Notes: generated by a model not told the origin, from the sequence alone. 64,000 bases of DNA from Blumeriella jaapii (GCA_009599575.1 VWND01000004.1:1480001-1544000), one strand, 5' to 3'; positions 35,891 to 46,602 are shown, counted from the stretch's first letter. Numbers and translations are program-made.

Positions 35891-36520
35891 AAAGCTTTCT
35901 ATTATTATAAAAAATATACAAAACTTTTTTGGTTTTTATAATTTCTACCGACGTTTTATTCGAAACTACGATATAATTGCAAAGCTTCTGGTTTATTTAA
36001 TTAAAACTAACGTTTCTTTTAATTTTATTTTTAAATATTAAAAAGTTTCGACCTTTTTATACTAACTTTTATTATTACACCAGTTTTATAATATTACAGG
36101 CAAAACCTTTTTTACATATTAGAAATTAACGCTTCCGACGGCGTAGTAACTTTTATATTTTCGCAATTTTATAATAACGACTAGCTTCCAATCGCTTATT
36201 TTAGCAAAACCATAACTTTCGCAAAGCTAAACTACGTCGTATACGATAAAAAAATGCTCGCAATCGTAAAATTTCTAAGCAATTTTCGTATTAAATTAGC
36301 TAATTCAGTTTATTAAATTAAAATTATTACTAATTATAAAACTTTAAAATATTTTATAATCTTTAAATTTTTAAACGCTCGATAAACACGCTAAGCCGAG
36401 CTTTTCGCCGATTACAACTTTTTTATTACGTACAGACCAAATAAACATAACTTTTTAGCTAACGTATTAATACGTCGTACGAGCGAATTCGACCGCCAAA
36501 ACTCTTTTAAACGCATCCAG
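35890..36520 (+). pseudogene. C2 RNase H
   Basis: This is collinear with C1 18900-19470; the LEINASDGVVTFIFSQ-type first strand and the AKLNYVVYDKKMLAIVKFL helix are visible between stops. Confidence 0.65.
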
Positions 36521-36559
36521 CGCCTATAAACCTTTTTTCGAGCAAATCAAATCGATTAC

Positions 36560-37725
36560 CGCCTTTTAATTAAAAAACTTCGATTTTCTACGGCTTCCGA
36601 AACAGCTGTTTTTATCGTTGAAATAGCTGATTTTTTTTCCGCATTTCGTATCGTTAATCAAATTTTCTACGCTAATCGCACAACTAACAGCCTGATGGCC
36701 CTTCGAAAAAAAGCTGTACGAAACGCTACGAAAAAAAACGACGCTAATAATACTTCGTATACATTTAAACGCGATCTGCTGCTATATTACGGTCGCCTGA
36801 TAATACCAGACGTCGACCATTTTCGTTTGGCTTTTATACGAAAAATGCACGACCAGATTTCCATCGTTTATTTTAGCGTTCGCAAAACTACGCAATTGCT
36901 TTCGAATTAATATTATTAACGAGGTATAACAGCTTTCGTAAAACAATACTATCGCAATTGCCACGCTTATCGAAAAAGCTCTGTTTCAAAAAATAAGCGC
37001 TCCGGCCTTTTTCAGCCTTTTTCTGTTTCTGACCATTTTTAAAAATACGTTATAATAAACTTTTGCAATTTTAACAAAAATAAACACGATTACGATAACG
37101 TATTCGTAATAATAAATCGCTTTTCCAAACAAGCTATTTCGATTTTTTATTATAAAAATATCGACGTTCGAAGCTTCGCCAAACTATATATATTCCACGT
37201 ATACAAATATTTTAGCTTTTCAAAAAATATTATTAACGATCGTGGCCCTTAGTATTAATTTATCTTCTGGTTTAAATTAAATAAAATACTCGGTACGCAA
37301 CTGAAGCTTTCGATAGCCGCTCATCTTAAAACCGATGGTCAAACCGAAATTTACAATTAATATTTGCAAAAACGCTTTCGACTTTTCGTAAACTTTTATC
37401 AAAACGATTAAAGCGAATTTCTTCTAATAATAGATTTCGCTTAAATAATTCTTCCTTACGAAAATCTAAATAGCCTTTCACCTTTTGAAATCGTACACGA
37501 TTATATTTTTTATACTAATTAAAACTGAAAACTCGATACTTCCCCTTTTCCCAACCTTTTATATAAGCTAAACGCAAACGAAGCTCGTGCGTACGCTCGC
37601 CGCTATTACGACGCCTGAAACCTCGTCAAATCGCACTTTTAATAAGCCTACGACAAAATAAAAAAAAATACGAATAAATCTCGCCGCGCGATCGATTTTA
37701 ATATTAGCGACTACGTATAATTCGA
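36560..37725 (+). pseudogene. C2 integrase
   Basis: An open run (36695-36910) reads MALRKKAVRNATKKNDANNT, then LLYYGRLIIPDVDHFRLAFI, HDQISIVYFSVRKTTQLLS, the HHCC-type N-terminal region. The D,D,E core follows in broken frames (IINDRGP, KTDGQTEIYN). Confidence 0.75.
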
Positions 37726-37726
37726 T

Positions 37727-38250
37727 ATGCGTTCATTTCCGATTTTCCGGCTTTTCCGTAAACTCGATAATCCTACAAACGGCTTTTTTGAAATTATAAC
37801 CAAAATTTTCGACAACGCTTTTAAGCTAAACCTCCCTAATACTATAAACGTACATCCAGTTTTTCACGCTAATCGACTGCGTAAAGCAGCTAACGACGCG
37901 CTTTCAAATCAGATTAACTCAGCTTCTAAATTTATTAATATAACTAATAAGCTTAAATACGAAATCGAAAAATTAATCGCTTATCGAATACAGCGAAAAA
38001 CCTTTTAATACAAAGCTTTTTAAATAGGCTTAAATAAAAATCTCACGTAATATCCCGCGTCTGACTTTATATACGCTTTCCTAAAAATGCGCGACTTCCA
38101 TTTAGCGTATAAAAAGCTCCCCGGTCCTTTTGCAAAACTTATAAATTGGCTAAAAGCGTATTCCGAAGATTTAAATTCGTACGATCACTTGAATAATAAC
38201 GTACCAATAAATAAAAGCTCGAGAACGCGCTTTTTTCGGACGGAGGAATA
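37727..38250 (+). pseudogene. C2 integrase C-terminus and chromodomain
   Basis: The open run 37727-38008 reads MRSFPIFRLFRKLDNPTNG, VHPVFHANRLRKAAND, then KLKYEIEKLIAYRIQRKTF. After a stop comes a Leu/Trp-rich tail (LTWYPASDFIYAFLKMRDFH-like) ending at the polypurine tract. The ExEKL-R-Y-W-TWY order is that of a chromodomain. Confidence 0.75.
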
Positions 38251-38251
38251 A

Positions 38252-38518
38252 TATAACGATTTATTCTGTTGCCATCTTTCGTATCATCCCAGTAACTACG
38301 TATAGCTGCAAGCTCCCTGGTCTCCTGGTGAATCTTCCCATTAATTATAAAAATTATTCATATATATAAAGCTTTCCCTTCTTAGCAATTTCTGCCTTTT
38401 GCAATTGTTGATTTTAAGTAAATATCTTTGTTACAGAACCAAAGGCTCGTTTTATACCATATGAACACGGCGACCAGCTGACTGATTTCCCAGCCCTCCG
38501 ACTGATTAAATCGTCACA
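38252..38518 (+). repeat. C2 3' LTR
   Basis: It starts tataacgatttattc and ends aaatcgtcaca, with the same length as the 5' LTR. It is followed by the TSD aaatc. Confidence 0.9.
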
Positions 38519-38523
38519 AAATC

Positions 38524-39330
38524 TACGTTAAAAAGATTTTATCGATCCTAAGAAAATACGGCCTAAAAACTAATATTAAAAAATGCGAATTTAATATTAC
38601 GAAAACCAAATTCTTAAATTTCGTTATTAGCATTCAAAGTATTAAAATAAATCCGGAAAAAATCGCTATTATTAAAAATTGGCAATATGCAACGAATATA
38701 CGAAGCGTATAAAGTTTTCTAAACTTTTACAATTTTTATAAACGCTTTATAGCCGGCTACAGCCGTATTTGCCGCCTTTTTACTGTTTTTATAAACAAAA
38801 ACGTTTTTTTCGTATTCGAGAAAAAATAGAAAAACGTATAAAAAACACTGCGCAAAGCTTTGCTAAATGCTTTTATTTTATGCTATTACAATTTTTATAA
38901 GCAAACGCGCCTGGAAACCGACTTTTCTAATAAAATAATAATTAGCGTATTATCGCAATTGCAAAAAAATAACTTTTATTATTCGGTCGGTTTTTTTTTC
39001 AAAATTATAATCGACGCTAAGCTTAATTATCCGATCTACGACAAAAAGCTTTTCGTTATTTTTCGCTTTTTTAAAAATTATAAGCCGAAGCTGTTAAGCG
39101 TCCAAAAAAACGTATATATATATATCGATTATCGCGCTTTGAAATATTTTATAATAACCAAAGACTTTTCGGCCCGATAAGCCCGATAAGCCGAATTTTT
39201 CGCCGATTTTTATTTTATAATTATATACCGGTCGGAAATCATTAATACGTTCGCTGATACTTTTTCTCGCAAAAACCAAAACATTTTTTTATTAAAAACG
39301 CGACAGCGAACAGCTCGAAAGCAGCAAATA
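38524..39330 (+). pseudogene. B reverse transcriptase end and RNase H
   Basis: This is B pol resuming after C2: YVKKILSILRKYGLKTNIKK, CEFNITKTKFLNFVIS and FLNFYNFYKRFIAGYS (RT thumb), then RNase H in the open run 38860-39180. The RNase H part includes LETDFSNKIIISVLSQLQ (first-Asp strand), LNYPIYDKKLFVIFRFFKNY (Glu helix region) and IYIDYRALKYFIITKD. The order and spacing match Ty3/gypsy RT-RNase H. Confidence 0.8.
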
Positions 39331-39599
39331 TTTTCAAACGATAAATTGAATTTTTAAATTTTAAAAAAAATAACTGCTAAAAGCATAACCACGCTAGCGC
39401 TTATAAAAATAGCGTCCGATAAACGCGACGACGACAGCATTTTCTTCGAAAAAAATAACGAAAACGAAAAAAATAAAATGCTTACAAAAAAACCCGCAGA
39501 TTTAATTTTCGTAATCGCATACGATATGCATGGTTATATAATTATAAACGATTTGCTGCAAGCTAATAAAAAAAAAAATTTTTTCGAAGCGCAACGAAT

Positions 39600-40820
39600 G
39601 CAAATCCGCAATTATAATTTTAATTATCAATTGCGATAAAACAAATTGTTTTTCCAAAGCAAATTAATAATGCTTTTAAAACTTTCCGAACTGCGAATCT
39701 TTTTAATCCGACATATTTACAAACAGCTTTGCGTAGCATACGCTAAAATAAAAAAAATAAAACTTTTAATCGGTCGCAAATATTATTAAAAAATTATAAA
39801 AGCAAATATATAACAATACGTTTCGAATTATCGTTGCATACGAATAAAAGCTAGGCGCGACAAAACCCCGGACTTTTAAAACTTTTACTTATATCTAGCA
39901 GGCTTTATTAACACTTAACGATAAATTTTACGAAGCTTTTATTAAACGAAAATAGTCACGACTTCGCTTTCGTAGTAATAAATCGCCTGTTTAAAAAGCT
40001 TTTGTCAATTTCCTGCCACAAAATTATTATAGCGAAAAAACTGATAGCTTTGTTTTTGATTTATTAAATACGTTATTTCGGCATGCCGAATTTAATTATT
40101 TCGGACCGGAAAATTTAATTTGTTTCGGTTTTTTGACAAAAACTCTGCCGTATATTAAAAACCAAAATCAAATTAATTATTGCGTACAATTTTAATATCG
40201 ATAGGCAGACCGAAGTAATAAATCAATATATTAAACAACGCTTTCGCCCCTTTTGCTTTTACTACCAAAATAATTAAAAACGCTTTTTACTTTTAATAAA
40301 TATTATATAACTAACTTTGCCGCACGAGTTTTTCGGCAACGTTTTTTTTTTCTAAGTTTTAAATAAATACGAAGCTCGCATATCCTGGGATATAAACAAT
40401 CCCCGTTCTTTTCGCTCGGCCATCGAAAAGCTTAACCGCGACGAAGCTTTGCATCTGGCCTTCCGAACTAAAAAAATTATAAAATACGCGCAATCGTTTA
40501 TTACGCAACAACAAGCCAAAAAAAAACGCTTCGCTAATTTGCATAAACGACCAATAAATTAAAATATAAAAAACGAAGTATTAGTAAATATTAAAAATTA
40601 AAAGCTCGACCGATTTTTCCGAAAGCTTTCAAACAAATAATACGGCCTAATTAAAATCGTCGATAAAATAAAAAAAAGTTAAAAGCTTAATTTTTCCGCA
40701 GATTAATTAATTTATTCAATTTTTTATTTATATTCGCTCCGAAAGCATATTAGCAATCCTTTATCTGAACAACGCCGCCCCGAACCAGCTTTTATTTAAT
40801 TATTTTTTAAACAAACGGAA
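39600..40820 (+). pseudogene. B integrase
   Basis: Readable segments are KLSELRIFLIRHIYKQLCVA, the zinc-binding part with YVSNYRCIRIKARRDKTPDF, then after shifts DFAFVVINRLFKK, MPNLIISD (second Asp) and NFNIDRQTEVINQYIKQRF (Glu). YEARISWDINNPRSFRSAIE and a long basic C-terminal helix follow. The antisense open frame 40359-40544 is a shadow. Confidence 0.8.
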
Positions 40821-41099
40821 TAGAAAATCGAAAAAATAATAAATTCGAGGTTACACAAAAGTGTATTACAATACCAAATTAATTAAAAAGGCGCTGATAA
40901 AAATTTCGAATAATACTTTTGTTTTAACGCTATAACGGCCTTTTATATCCTTTAAGTATTCCACCGATCGTATTCCACCGCCAAAAGCCTTTTACGAGCG
41001 CTTTTCGCATGGTTGCAAGCTTATAACGAAAGCAAGGAAGATTACATTAAGTTGAAGGACGATAGACCTATAACCGCAACTGCGCGGACGCAGTTTTTC
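40821..41099 (+). pseudogene. B chromodomain and C-terminal tail
   Basis: The frame reads KIEKIINSRLHKSVLQYQIN, then KGADKNFEYF-like sequence, FYILKYFHRSYSTAKSLLRA, LFAWLQAYNESKEDYIKLKD and ends FGREG. This fits the chromodomain pattern W-E-V-E-K-I-L...R....QYLVKWKG....EWEP of chromoviruses, with several Trp codons turned into stops. Confidence 0.75.
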
Positions 41100-41114
41100 G
41101 GAAGAGAGGGGTAG
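41100..41114 (+). other. B polypurine tract
   Basis: The tract ggaagagaggggtag lies directly against the 3' LTR start TGTTACG, and serves as plus-strand DNA priming site in retrotransposition. Element D carries a closely similar tract and LTR start. Confidence 0.75.
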
Positions 41115-41432
41115 TGTTACGATTCTCCCCTGGCTGATATGGTTGCTAATGGTATGGTTGCCAATGGTATAATTGCCAATAGTATAATTGCTAATAATAT
41201 AATTGCCAATAGTATAGTTGCTAATAATATAATTGCCGGTGGTATTGGAATAAAGTTTGGGCACGGACCACTTCGGCCATTAGGCCTCGCGCTAAATCAC
41301 GTGATCCACAAGCGCAACCCATTGTACATAAAGTTCGCGACCCCGAGCATTCTAGCTCGGTGTCTTTCTTTCAATTTACATGCGTACCTTTTGGTCCACA
41401 TCATTCCGATCACCCTCAAGCTAGCTGTAACA
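41115..41432 (+). repeat. B 3' LTR
   Basis: This is 318 bp, the same length as the 5' LTR. It carries the 15-bp repeats in more degenerate form (41139-41250) and ends ctgtaaca, followed by TSD gtacg. Confidence 0.92.
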
Positions 41433-41437
41433 GTACG

Positions 41438-41561
41438 CAGTCCAATTCATACTTTTATTTATTCTTCTTTTTCTTTCTTTAATCTCTTCTAGGAATTCCC
41501 TAAATTATTTTACCCACCGACATATGGCCGTATCAGTCTGGTTTTCCTATTTACTTTTACA
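41438..41561 (+). repeat. A1 3' LTR, right part (124 bp)
   Basis: This is the continuation of 28367-28509 after the B insertion, ending ttacttttaca. The next base begins element F. Confidence 0.9.
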
Positions 41562-41577
41562 ATAAGTCGATTCGTAT

Positions 41578-41772
41578 TTAATAATAAATAAACGGTAAAA
41601 CTGCGTTTTTAATAAAGTTTTTAGTAACGTCGCAGTTTATAATAGCGTCGAATTTTTTAATATTTTTGTTTCCGTTTTTAATATATATCGATATAACGTA
41701 AAAATTAAAATTAATATCAATAATATAAAGCAAATCGTCGGGGTTTAAAAAAAGCGTATTAAATATAATTAA
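41578..41772 (-). pseudogene. F protease
   Basis: The minus-strand frame reads FYVISIYIKNGNKNIKKFDA, then IINCDVTKNFIKNAVLPF. This is the retropepsin pattern NGK...ALIDCGATxNFI, with Asp-to-Asn and Gly-to-Asp changes explained by G-to-A RIP. The first residues of the listed open frame (MHFLLPGSLLPFPV) are E1 LTR sequence and not part of the protein. Confidence 0.7.
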
Positions 41773-42019
41773 TGTGACGGGGAATGGTAATAATGAACCA
41801 GGGAGCAGAAAGTGCATTCATTTGATGAACTGAATCTTAAGGATCTGTAAGAATACGAAGGGTCGGTTTGGTTATTTACCCGGGATTTATCTAGGTCGTG
41901 GTTACTTCGAAAGGTCGGTAAGGTTCGGAAGTTCGGTAAAGCTTCGGCCTTTGGCCCTCAGCCCCTGCCTTCAGCCCCTCGGCCTATTGGCCGAGAACCG
42001 TGAATCGTGCCCTCTGACA
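41773..42019 (-). repeat. E1: solo LTR of the F family, 247 bp
   Basis: The LTR runs TGTGACGGGG to CTCTGACA and is flanked by a perfect 5-bp TSD ATTAA (41768-41772, 42020-42024). It separates the F zinc knuckle from the F protease, so it is an insertion and not the F 3' LTR. It matches 43659-43889 (F 5' LTR). It keeps CpA/TpG and GC-rich words, so it escaped most RIP. Confidence 0.85.
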
Positions 42020-42024
42020 ATTAA

Positions 42025-43658
42025 TAAATTATTATTAATTCCGATTTTTTAATTATCCGAGCTTTTTTAAAAGATTTTAATAACGGAGTTTTTTGCCCAA
42101 AGATTCCGTCGTTTTTTTAACGACGAGTAAAGATTTCGTTTTTTAAATATTTTAACGCTATATGCCCGGTTTTTTCGCAGAAAAAGCAAGCGTTTGTTTT
42201 TTCGTAATTTCTTTTTTTTTCTTAATCAATTTCGGAATATTTAGTTTTTTTTTATATTATCTGAAATAATAATTAATAATATACGTAAAAAGTAAAGATT
42301 AGGATTGAAAAATAGTAATTCGGTAATGTTTTTAATAAAAGCGCTGTTATTTTTCGAATTGATTTTGCTTTTCAAATCGAAATGGACCTTTTTTTAAAAA
42401 AAAGCTTAATTCGCTACGAATATATTTTTTAGCTTTTAAAACGCAGTTTTTTATTTAAACGTAAATGGTTGGTAGAACATTTCGTATTAAATCGTAAACG
42501 CTTTTAAAAATTAGGCGTATTAGTTTTATTCGATATCGTAATAAAACGGTTTGCATTTCGTATCGCTACGAAGTTTTTTAAAAAACGGTTTTTAGAAATA
42601 ATTCGTAAAATCGTTTTATTAATTAATTAACAAACATATGGCAACGTTTTATTTTCTTATCGGTTTCGATCGAAATTTCGATCCGGACGTACTTTTAATA
42701 AAGCCAAGTTTTTAATAAAACCTAGCTTATAAACTTATCGATTTTTTAAAAAGTCTTTCAGATAAATACGAATATATGCGATTTTTTTTTAATAAAATCT
42801 GACAGATAATTTTTGGCGGTTGAAGTTTGCGAATCCGAACGGAAAATGCTTTTTTTTGGCAAAATAATATTTTATTTTTAATAATTAATATTTAATATCG
42901 TTTTTAAAAAAAGTAAAAACCGATGGAAACTTTAATTTTCAAAAATTCTCGTATCGTTAAAGTAAATAGCTAATAAAAGAAAAGTTTGCGAATTCTGTTT
43001 CCGGGATAATCGGTTTTTTTTTTTTAAGCTTTGTGAAAGTTAAAAGCGGAATAGAAATAATAATAAATTTAAAAGATTAAAATAATTAATTAATAAATTT
43101 CCAGCAAAAATAAAATTACGATAAATATCGAAAATATTCGGATTGGTTTTCGATAACGCTGAAACTTTGGCTAAAAATCGTTAAAGCTTTATTTGTTAAG
43201 CTTTTATAATTGCAAGCTTTACTTTTATCGTTTTGTTTTTTTTTCGAGTTCGGCTTTTAATTAAGCTTTTACGCGCGAAAAAGCTTCGAAACGAAAAGAA
43301 AATAATCGCTGTAATCGTTCGTTAATAGTTTTATTAACGGATGGAGCTTGCGAAATAAATCGTAAAAAAAGCAAAAAAGGGGGAAAATGAAAAGCTGTCG
43401 TTCGTTTATTAGTTTTGTTTTTCGTTTTAAATAACTATATTTTTGATATTTCCGATATTTAATAATATTGCGTTATTGAAATCAAAATTTAAAATTAAAA
43501 CGTGTTTTTTCGCCCAGAATTTATCGAATTTTTTTTGTTATAAATTAATTATAAAGCCAATCGGTTTTTTTTACCGAGATTTAAGATTTTAAATATACGG
43601 AATTAAACGAAAGTAAAAGTAAATGCTTGCCGGCCGGTTTTGAAAAAAAGATTTAAAT
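42025..43658 (-). pseudogene. F gag
   Basis: The minus strand carries gag with RIP stops. The nucleocapsid end (about 42130-42190) reads NACFFCEKTGHIALK, a CX2CX4HX4C knuckle whose last Cys is altered. Upstream, a segment RIYLKDFLKNR followed by VYKLGFIKNLALLKVRPD is consistent with capsid C-terminal sequence. Weak elsewhere. No plus-strand gene is seen. Confidence 0.6.
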
Positions 43659-43889
43659 TATTACGGGAACATTTGCAAATTAAAAAGCAAACGGTGCATT
43701 TATTAGTATACTGAATTTTAAGGATTTAATAAAATACGAAAAGTTCGTTTGGTTATATTTTAAAGCCGCTAAGTCGCGCTTGCTTCGGAGACTCGATAAA
43801 GCTTCGGCTGTTGGCCGAAAGCCAAGTCCCGAAGCCATTAGATAAGGTCTTGGCCTTGGGTCGGGAACCATAAGCCGTGCCCTCTGACA
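43659..43889 (-). repeat. F 5' LTR (231 bp)
   Basis: It runs from tattacggg (RIP form of tgtgacggg) to ctctgaca and aligns with E1 apart from a small deletion and many transitions. Orientation follows the F coding strand. Confidence 0.75.
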
Positions 43890-43894
43890 GTTAC

Positions 43895-45097
43895 ACATGA
43901 TATAATAAAGTTTTGCAATTTTAACAAAAATCAACACGGTTATAATAACGTATATTTAATAATAAATCGCTTTTTTAAACAAGCTATTTTAATTTTTTGC
44001 TACAAAATTATCGACGCTCGAAGCTTCGTCAAATTATATATTTTCCACGTAAATAAATATTTTGGCCTTTTTATATATAATATTAGCAATCGTAGCTTTT
44101 AATATTAATTTTTTTTCTAATTTAAACTAAACAAGATTTTCGGTACGCAATTAAAACTTTCGACAGCCGCTTATTTCGAAACCGACGGTCAGACCGAAAT
44201 TTACAATTAATATCTGCAAAAACGCTTTCGACCTTTCGTAAACTTTTATTAAAACGATTGAAACGAATTAGTTTTAAGAATAAATTTCGCTTAAATAATT
44301 CTTTTTTACGAAAATTTAAATAGCTTTTCACTTTTTGAAATTGTATACGATTATATTTCTTATATTAATTAAACGGAAAGCTCGATATATACTTTTATTT
44401 TTATTTTTTATAATAGCTGAATGCAAACGAAACTCGTACGTACGCTCGCCGCTATTACGACGTTTAAAATTTCGCCAAATTGCATTTTTAATAAGCCTAC
44501 GATAAAATAAGAAAAAATACGAATAAATTTCGGTGCGCGATCGATTTTAACGTTGGCGATTACGTATAATTCGATATGCGTTTATTTCCGATTTTCCGGC
44601 CTTTTCGCAAGCTCGATAATTTTATAAACAGCCTTTTTATTATAGCCAAAATTTTCGATAACGCTTTTAAGCTAAACTTTTTTAGTATTATAAACGTTAA
44701 TTTAGTTTTCCACGCTAGTCGATTGCGTAAAACAGCTAACGATTCGCTTTCAAATCAGATTAATTTAGCTTTTAAAATTATTAATATAATTAATAAAATT
44801 AAATACGAAATCGAAAAAATAATCGTTTATCGAATACAACGGAAGATTCATTAATACAAAGCTTTTTAGATAGGCTTAAATAAATATTTCACGTGATACT
44901 CCGCGTTTGAATTTATATACGCTTTTTTAAAAATACGCGACTTTTATTTAGCGTATAAAAAGCTTTCCGGTCTTTTTGCAAAACTTGTAAATTAGCTAAA
45001 AGCGTATTCCGAACATTAAAATTCGTACGATTATTTAAATAGCGACGTATCAATAAATAAAAGTTCGAAAGCGCGTTTATTTCGAACGAAAAAATAA
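43895..45097 (+). pseudogene. C3a integrase C-terminal half and chromodomain
   Basis: The region includes KTDGQTEIYN-like catalytic Glu sequence, SVRYDFNVGDYV, and the open run 44576-44854 (MRLFPIFRPFRKLDN, NAFKLNFFSIINVNLVFHA, IKYEIEKIIVYRIQRKIH) corresponding to the chromodomain start. It is heavily RIP-mutated. Confidence 0.75.
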
Positions 45098-45361
45098 CAT
45101 AACGATTTAATTTTTTGCCACCTTTCGTGTTATTTCAGCAACTACGTATAATTGCAAGCTTTTTGGTTTTTTAATAAATTTCCTATTAATTGTAAAAACT
45201 ATTTATATATATAAAGTTTTTTTTTGCAATTTGTGCTTTTTGCAATTGTTAATTCTAAATGAATATTTTTGTTACAAAACCAAAAGCTCGTTTTTCAAAT
45301 TATATAAATACGGCGACCAGTTGACTAATCTCTCAGCCCTCCGACTGATTGGATTGTCACA
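45098..45361 (+). repeat. C3a 3' LTR
   Basis: It starts cataacgattta and ends gattgtcaca. The next bases (atattccgcgtttg) are C-family internal sequence of C3b. Confidence 0.85.
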
Positions 45362-45828
45362 ATATTCCGCGTTTGATTTTATATATGCTTTTTTAAAAAT
45401 ATGCAACATTTGTTTGGCGTTTAAAAAGCTTTCCGGTCCTTTTGCAAAATTTGTAAATTGGCTAAAAGCGTATTCCGAAAGTTTGAATTTGTACGATTAT
45501 TTAATTAGCGACGTACCAATGGATAAAAGCTCGAGGGCGCGCTTTTTTCGGACGGGAGGGTAATATAACGATTCACTTTTCTGCTATTTTTCGTATTATT
45601 CCAGCAATTACGTATACTTGCAAACTTTTTGATCTTTTAATAAATCTTTTATTAACTGTAGAAATTATTCGTATATAAAGCATTTCCTTTTTAGCAACCT
45701 TTGCCTTTCGCAGTTGTTAATTCTAAATGAATATTTTTTTACAGAACCAAAGGCTCGTTTTTATTATTATATGAATACGGCGACCAGTTGACTGATCTCC
45801 CAGCCCTCCGACTGATCAGATCGTCACA
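45362..45828 (+). mobile_element. C3b: 3' end of an outer C-family chromovirus
   Basis: This is 202 bp of internal 3' end (same as C1 21018-21226) followed by an LTR (45564-45828). The internal part encodes the chromodomain tail (SFDFIYAFLKICN..., SLNLYDYLISDVPMD, RARFFRTGG). The polypurine tract cggacgggagggtaa is intact. It is the outermost layer of the left nest, inserted at 45829 (flank cgggc). Confidence 0.85.
45564..45828 (+). repeat. C3b 3' LTR
   Basis: This is 265 bp, tataacgattcac to gatcgtcaca. It is followed directly by G sequence. Confidence 0.9.
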
Positions 45829-45893
45829 CGGGCCAGCCCGGTCCTAACACCTTTCGGAACGCCCTTCGAAACAATACTTCTAGGGTAGTCGGT

Positions 45894-46305
45894 ATGCGTA
45901 CGAATACATCGACCCGCCGGCTAATATACGACGCTGGCGACACGATGAATATAACCCAAATCGAAGAACGCGAACGAAAGAAGCTCGAACGTATTAATAA
46001 ATTAGGTGCAATCGAAGTTTCAGTTACAATTAACAAAAACGAGATTTTGACCCTAGATCAGAAATACCCTGTTATACCTAAAGCTCCTAATTCATTTAAA
46101 ATTCAAAGAAAAGCCTGGCGCCGTGCAAGCTGCGGTACCAGATGCGGCGGAACAAATCACTGGATTGCGGGCTGCAAATTCTAACCCGCCATTCCCCCCG
46201 AAATTCCGAAAAAGAATCAAATGGCTGCAATAGGTTTGTACGGCGACGAAAATAAGACTGAGATTCGGGCTGCGCTGGCTGACAAGTTTTCGAACGGTTC
46301 GTAAT
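45894..46305 (+). pseudogene. G gag C-terminal part
   Basis: The open frame 45894-46184 reads MNITQIEERERKKLERINKL, VSVTINKNEILTLDQKYPVI, FKIQRKAWRRASCGTRCGG and TNHWIAGCKF. The end C-x3-C-x4-H-x4-C is one residue off a CCHC zinc knuckle. After a stop the frame continues IPPEIPKKNQMAAIGLYGDE, then ALADKFSNGS and a stop, a Glu/Asp-rich gag tail. This looks like a gag nucleocapsid end in near-native codon use. No RT follows. Confidence 0.6.
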
Positions 46306-46432
46306 GGGGTTTTCAGTAGTGGTGTTTACTCTACTCCTTTATTTTTTGATTGCAATTGCAAACGTTCGTTGATTTTATTTCGGTATGCCGAACCTTCGGT
46401 ATAGGCCAGCTTTTTTCGGAGGGGGGGGTAAA

Positions 46433-46602
46433 ATAACGGCCCGGCCTTTCGGCTGTTCGGCTTTCGGCTATTCAGCCTTCCGTTACATTTCTAGCTTAGC
46501 GCCAGCGCCAGGGGTTCTACAGTGTATATAGTTCACCCCGAGAGCTTCCTTCCTTTCAGCTCTCTGTCTGTATCTTTAGGGAAATATATGAGGTTCGTTA
46601 CA
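46433..46602 (+). repeat. G 3' LTR (170 bp)
   Basis: It starts aataacggcccggcc after the purine tract and ends ggttcgttaca. GC-rich words (ggcccggcctttcggctg) are preserved. Confidence 0.65.

Larger units (their letters stand above)
32113..38518 (+). mobile_element. Chromovirus C2, complete 6.4-kb copy in B
   Basis: The copy is bounded by 267-bp LTRs (32113-32379, 38252-38518), with TSD AAATC on both sides (32108-32112, 38519-38523). It inserted just after the catalytic part of B's RT. Same structure as C1. Several open runs are longer than in C1 in the protease/gag and integrase ends. The polypurine tract reads cggacggaggaataa. This is the deepest layer of the left nest. Confidence 0.93.
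28510..41432 (+). mobile_element. Chromovirus B (Ty3/gypsy), inserted in the A1 3' LTR and carrying C2
   Basis: The element is bounded by 318-bp LTRs (28510-28827, 41115-41432; TGTTACG...GTAACA) with TSD GTACG (28505-28509, 41433-41437). The A2 LTR shows the empty site (gcacg). Without C2 it is about 6.5 kb. Order: LTR, gag with CCHC knuckle, protease, RT, RNase H, integrase, chromodomain, polypurine tract gaagagaggggtag, LTR. It is RIP-mutated, but the 3' end is well preserved. Confidence 0.93.
1..41561 (+). mobile_element. Ty3/gypsy element A1 (outer copy, split by A2, C1, D and B)
   Basis: The copy enters from beyond the left edge, already inside gag, and ends with a 3' LTR at 41561. It is in pieces: 1-3064, 14370-15079, 21499-26569, 27133-28509 and 41438-41561. 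The joins are fixed by TSDs of the inserted elements and by alignment with uninterrupted A2; for example, the sequence around 7150 matches 3055 joined to 14370. Order of content: gag, protease, RT, RNase H, integrase, T-rich spacer, large ORF3, 3' LTR. It is heavily RIP-mutated, with stops at former Gln/Trp codons throughout. The 5' LTR lies outside the window. The insertion site is inside element F (right flank ataag), and its TSD cannot be checked. Confidence 0.9.
41562..43889 (-). mobile_element. Element F: minus-strand Ty3/gypsy fragment (5' LTR, gag, protease), cut by A1
   Basis: The fragment reads on the minus strand: LTR (43659-43889), gag (42025-43658), zinc knuckle near 42130-42190, solo LTR E1, protease (41578-41767), then truncation by A1 at 41561. 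RT and beyond would lie left of the window on the far side of A1. It is itself inserted in C3a; right flank gttac. Confidence 0.75.
43895..45361 (+). mobile_element. C3a: 3' part of a C-family chromovirus, cut by F
   Basis: The sequence from 43895 is collinear with C1 20030-21226 (integrase core to chromodomain), followed by a 264-bp LTR (45098-45361). The left part lies beyond F and A1, outside the window. The copy sits within the last 210 bp of internal sequence of another C element (C3b). Confidence 0.85.
45829..46602 (+). mobile_element. Element G: gag-only LTR retroelement relic
   Basis: This contains a 3' gag remnant (45900-46305), about 110 bp of untranslated sequence, a purine tract cggaggggggggtaaaa and a 170-bp LTR (46433-46602). 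No pol lies between gag and the LTR, so it is non-autonomous or internally deleted. The 5' part is cut by C3b. It is clearly less RIP-mutated than its neighbours. It is itself inserted into the internal 3' end of C4. Confidence 0.7.

Noticed and set aside
41773..43889. E1 and the LTR at 43659 as the two ends of one short element
   Set aside because: E1 has its own perfect TSD and F protease continues beyond it, so E1 is a separate solo insertion.
45824..46036. Minus-strand open frame across the C3b/G junction
   Set aside because: It crosses an element boundary and opposes the G gag frame.
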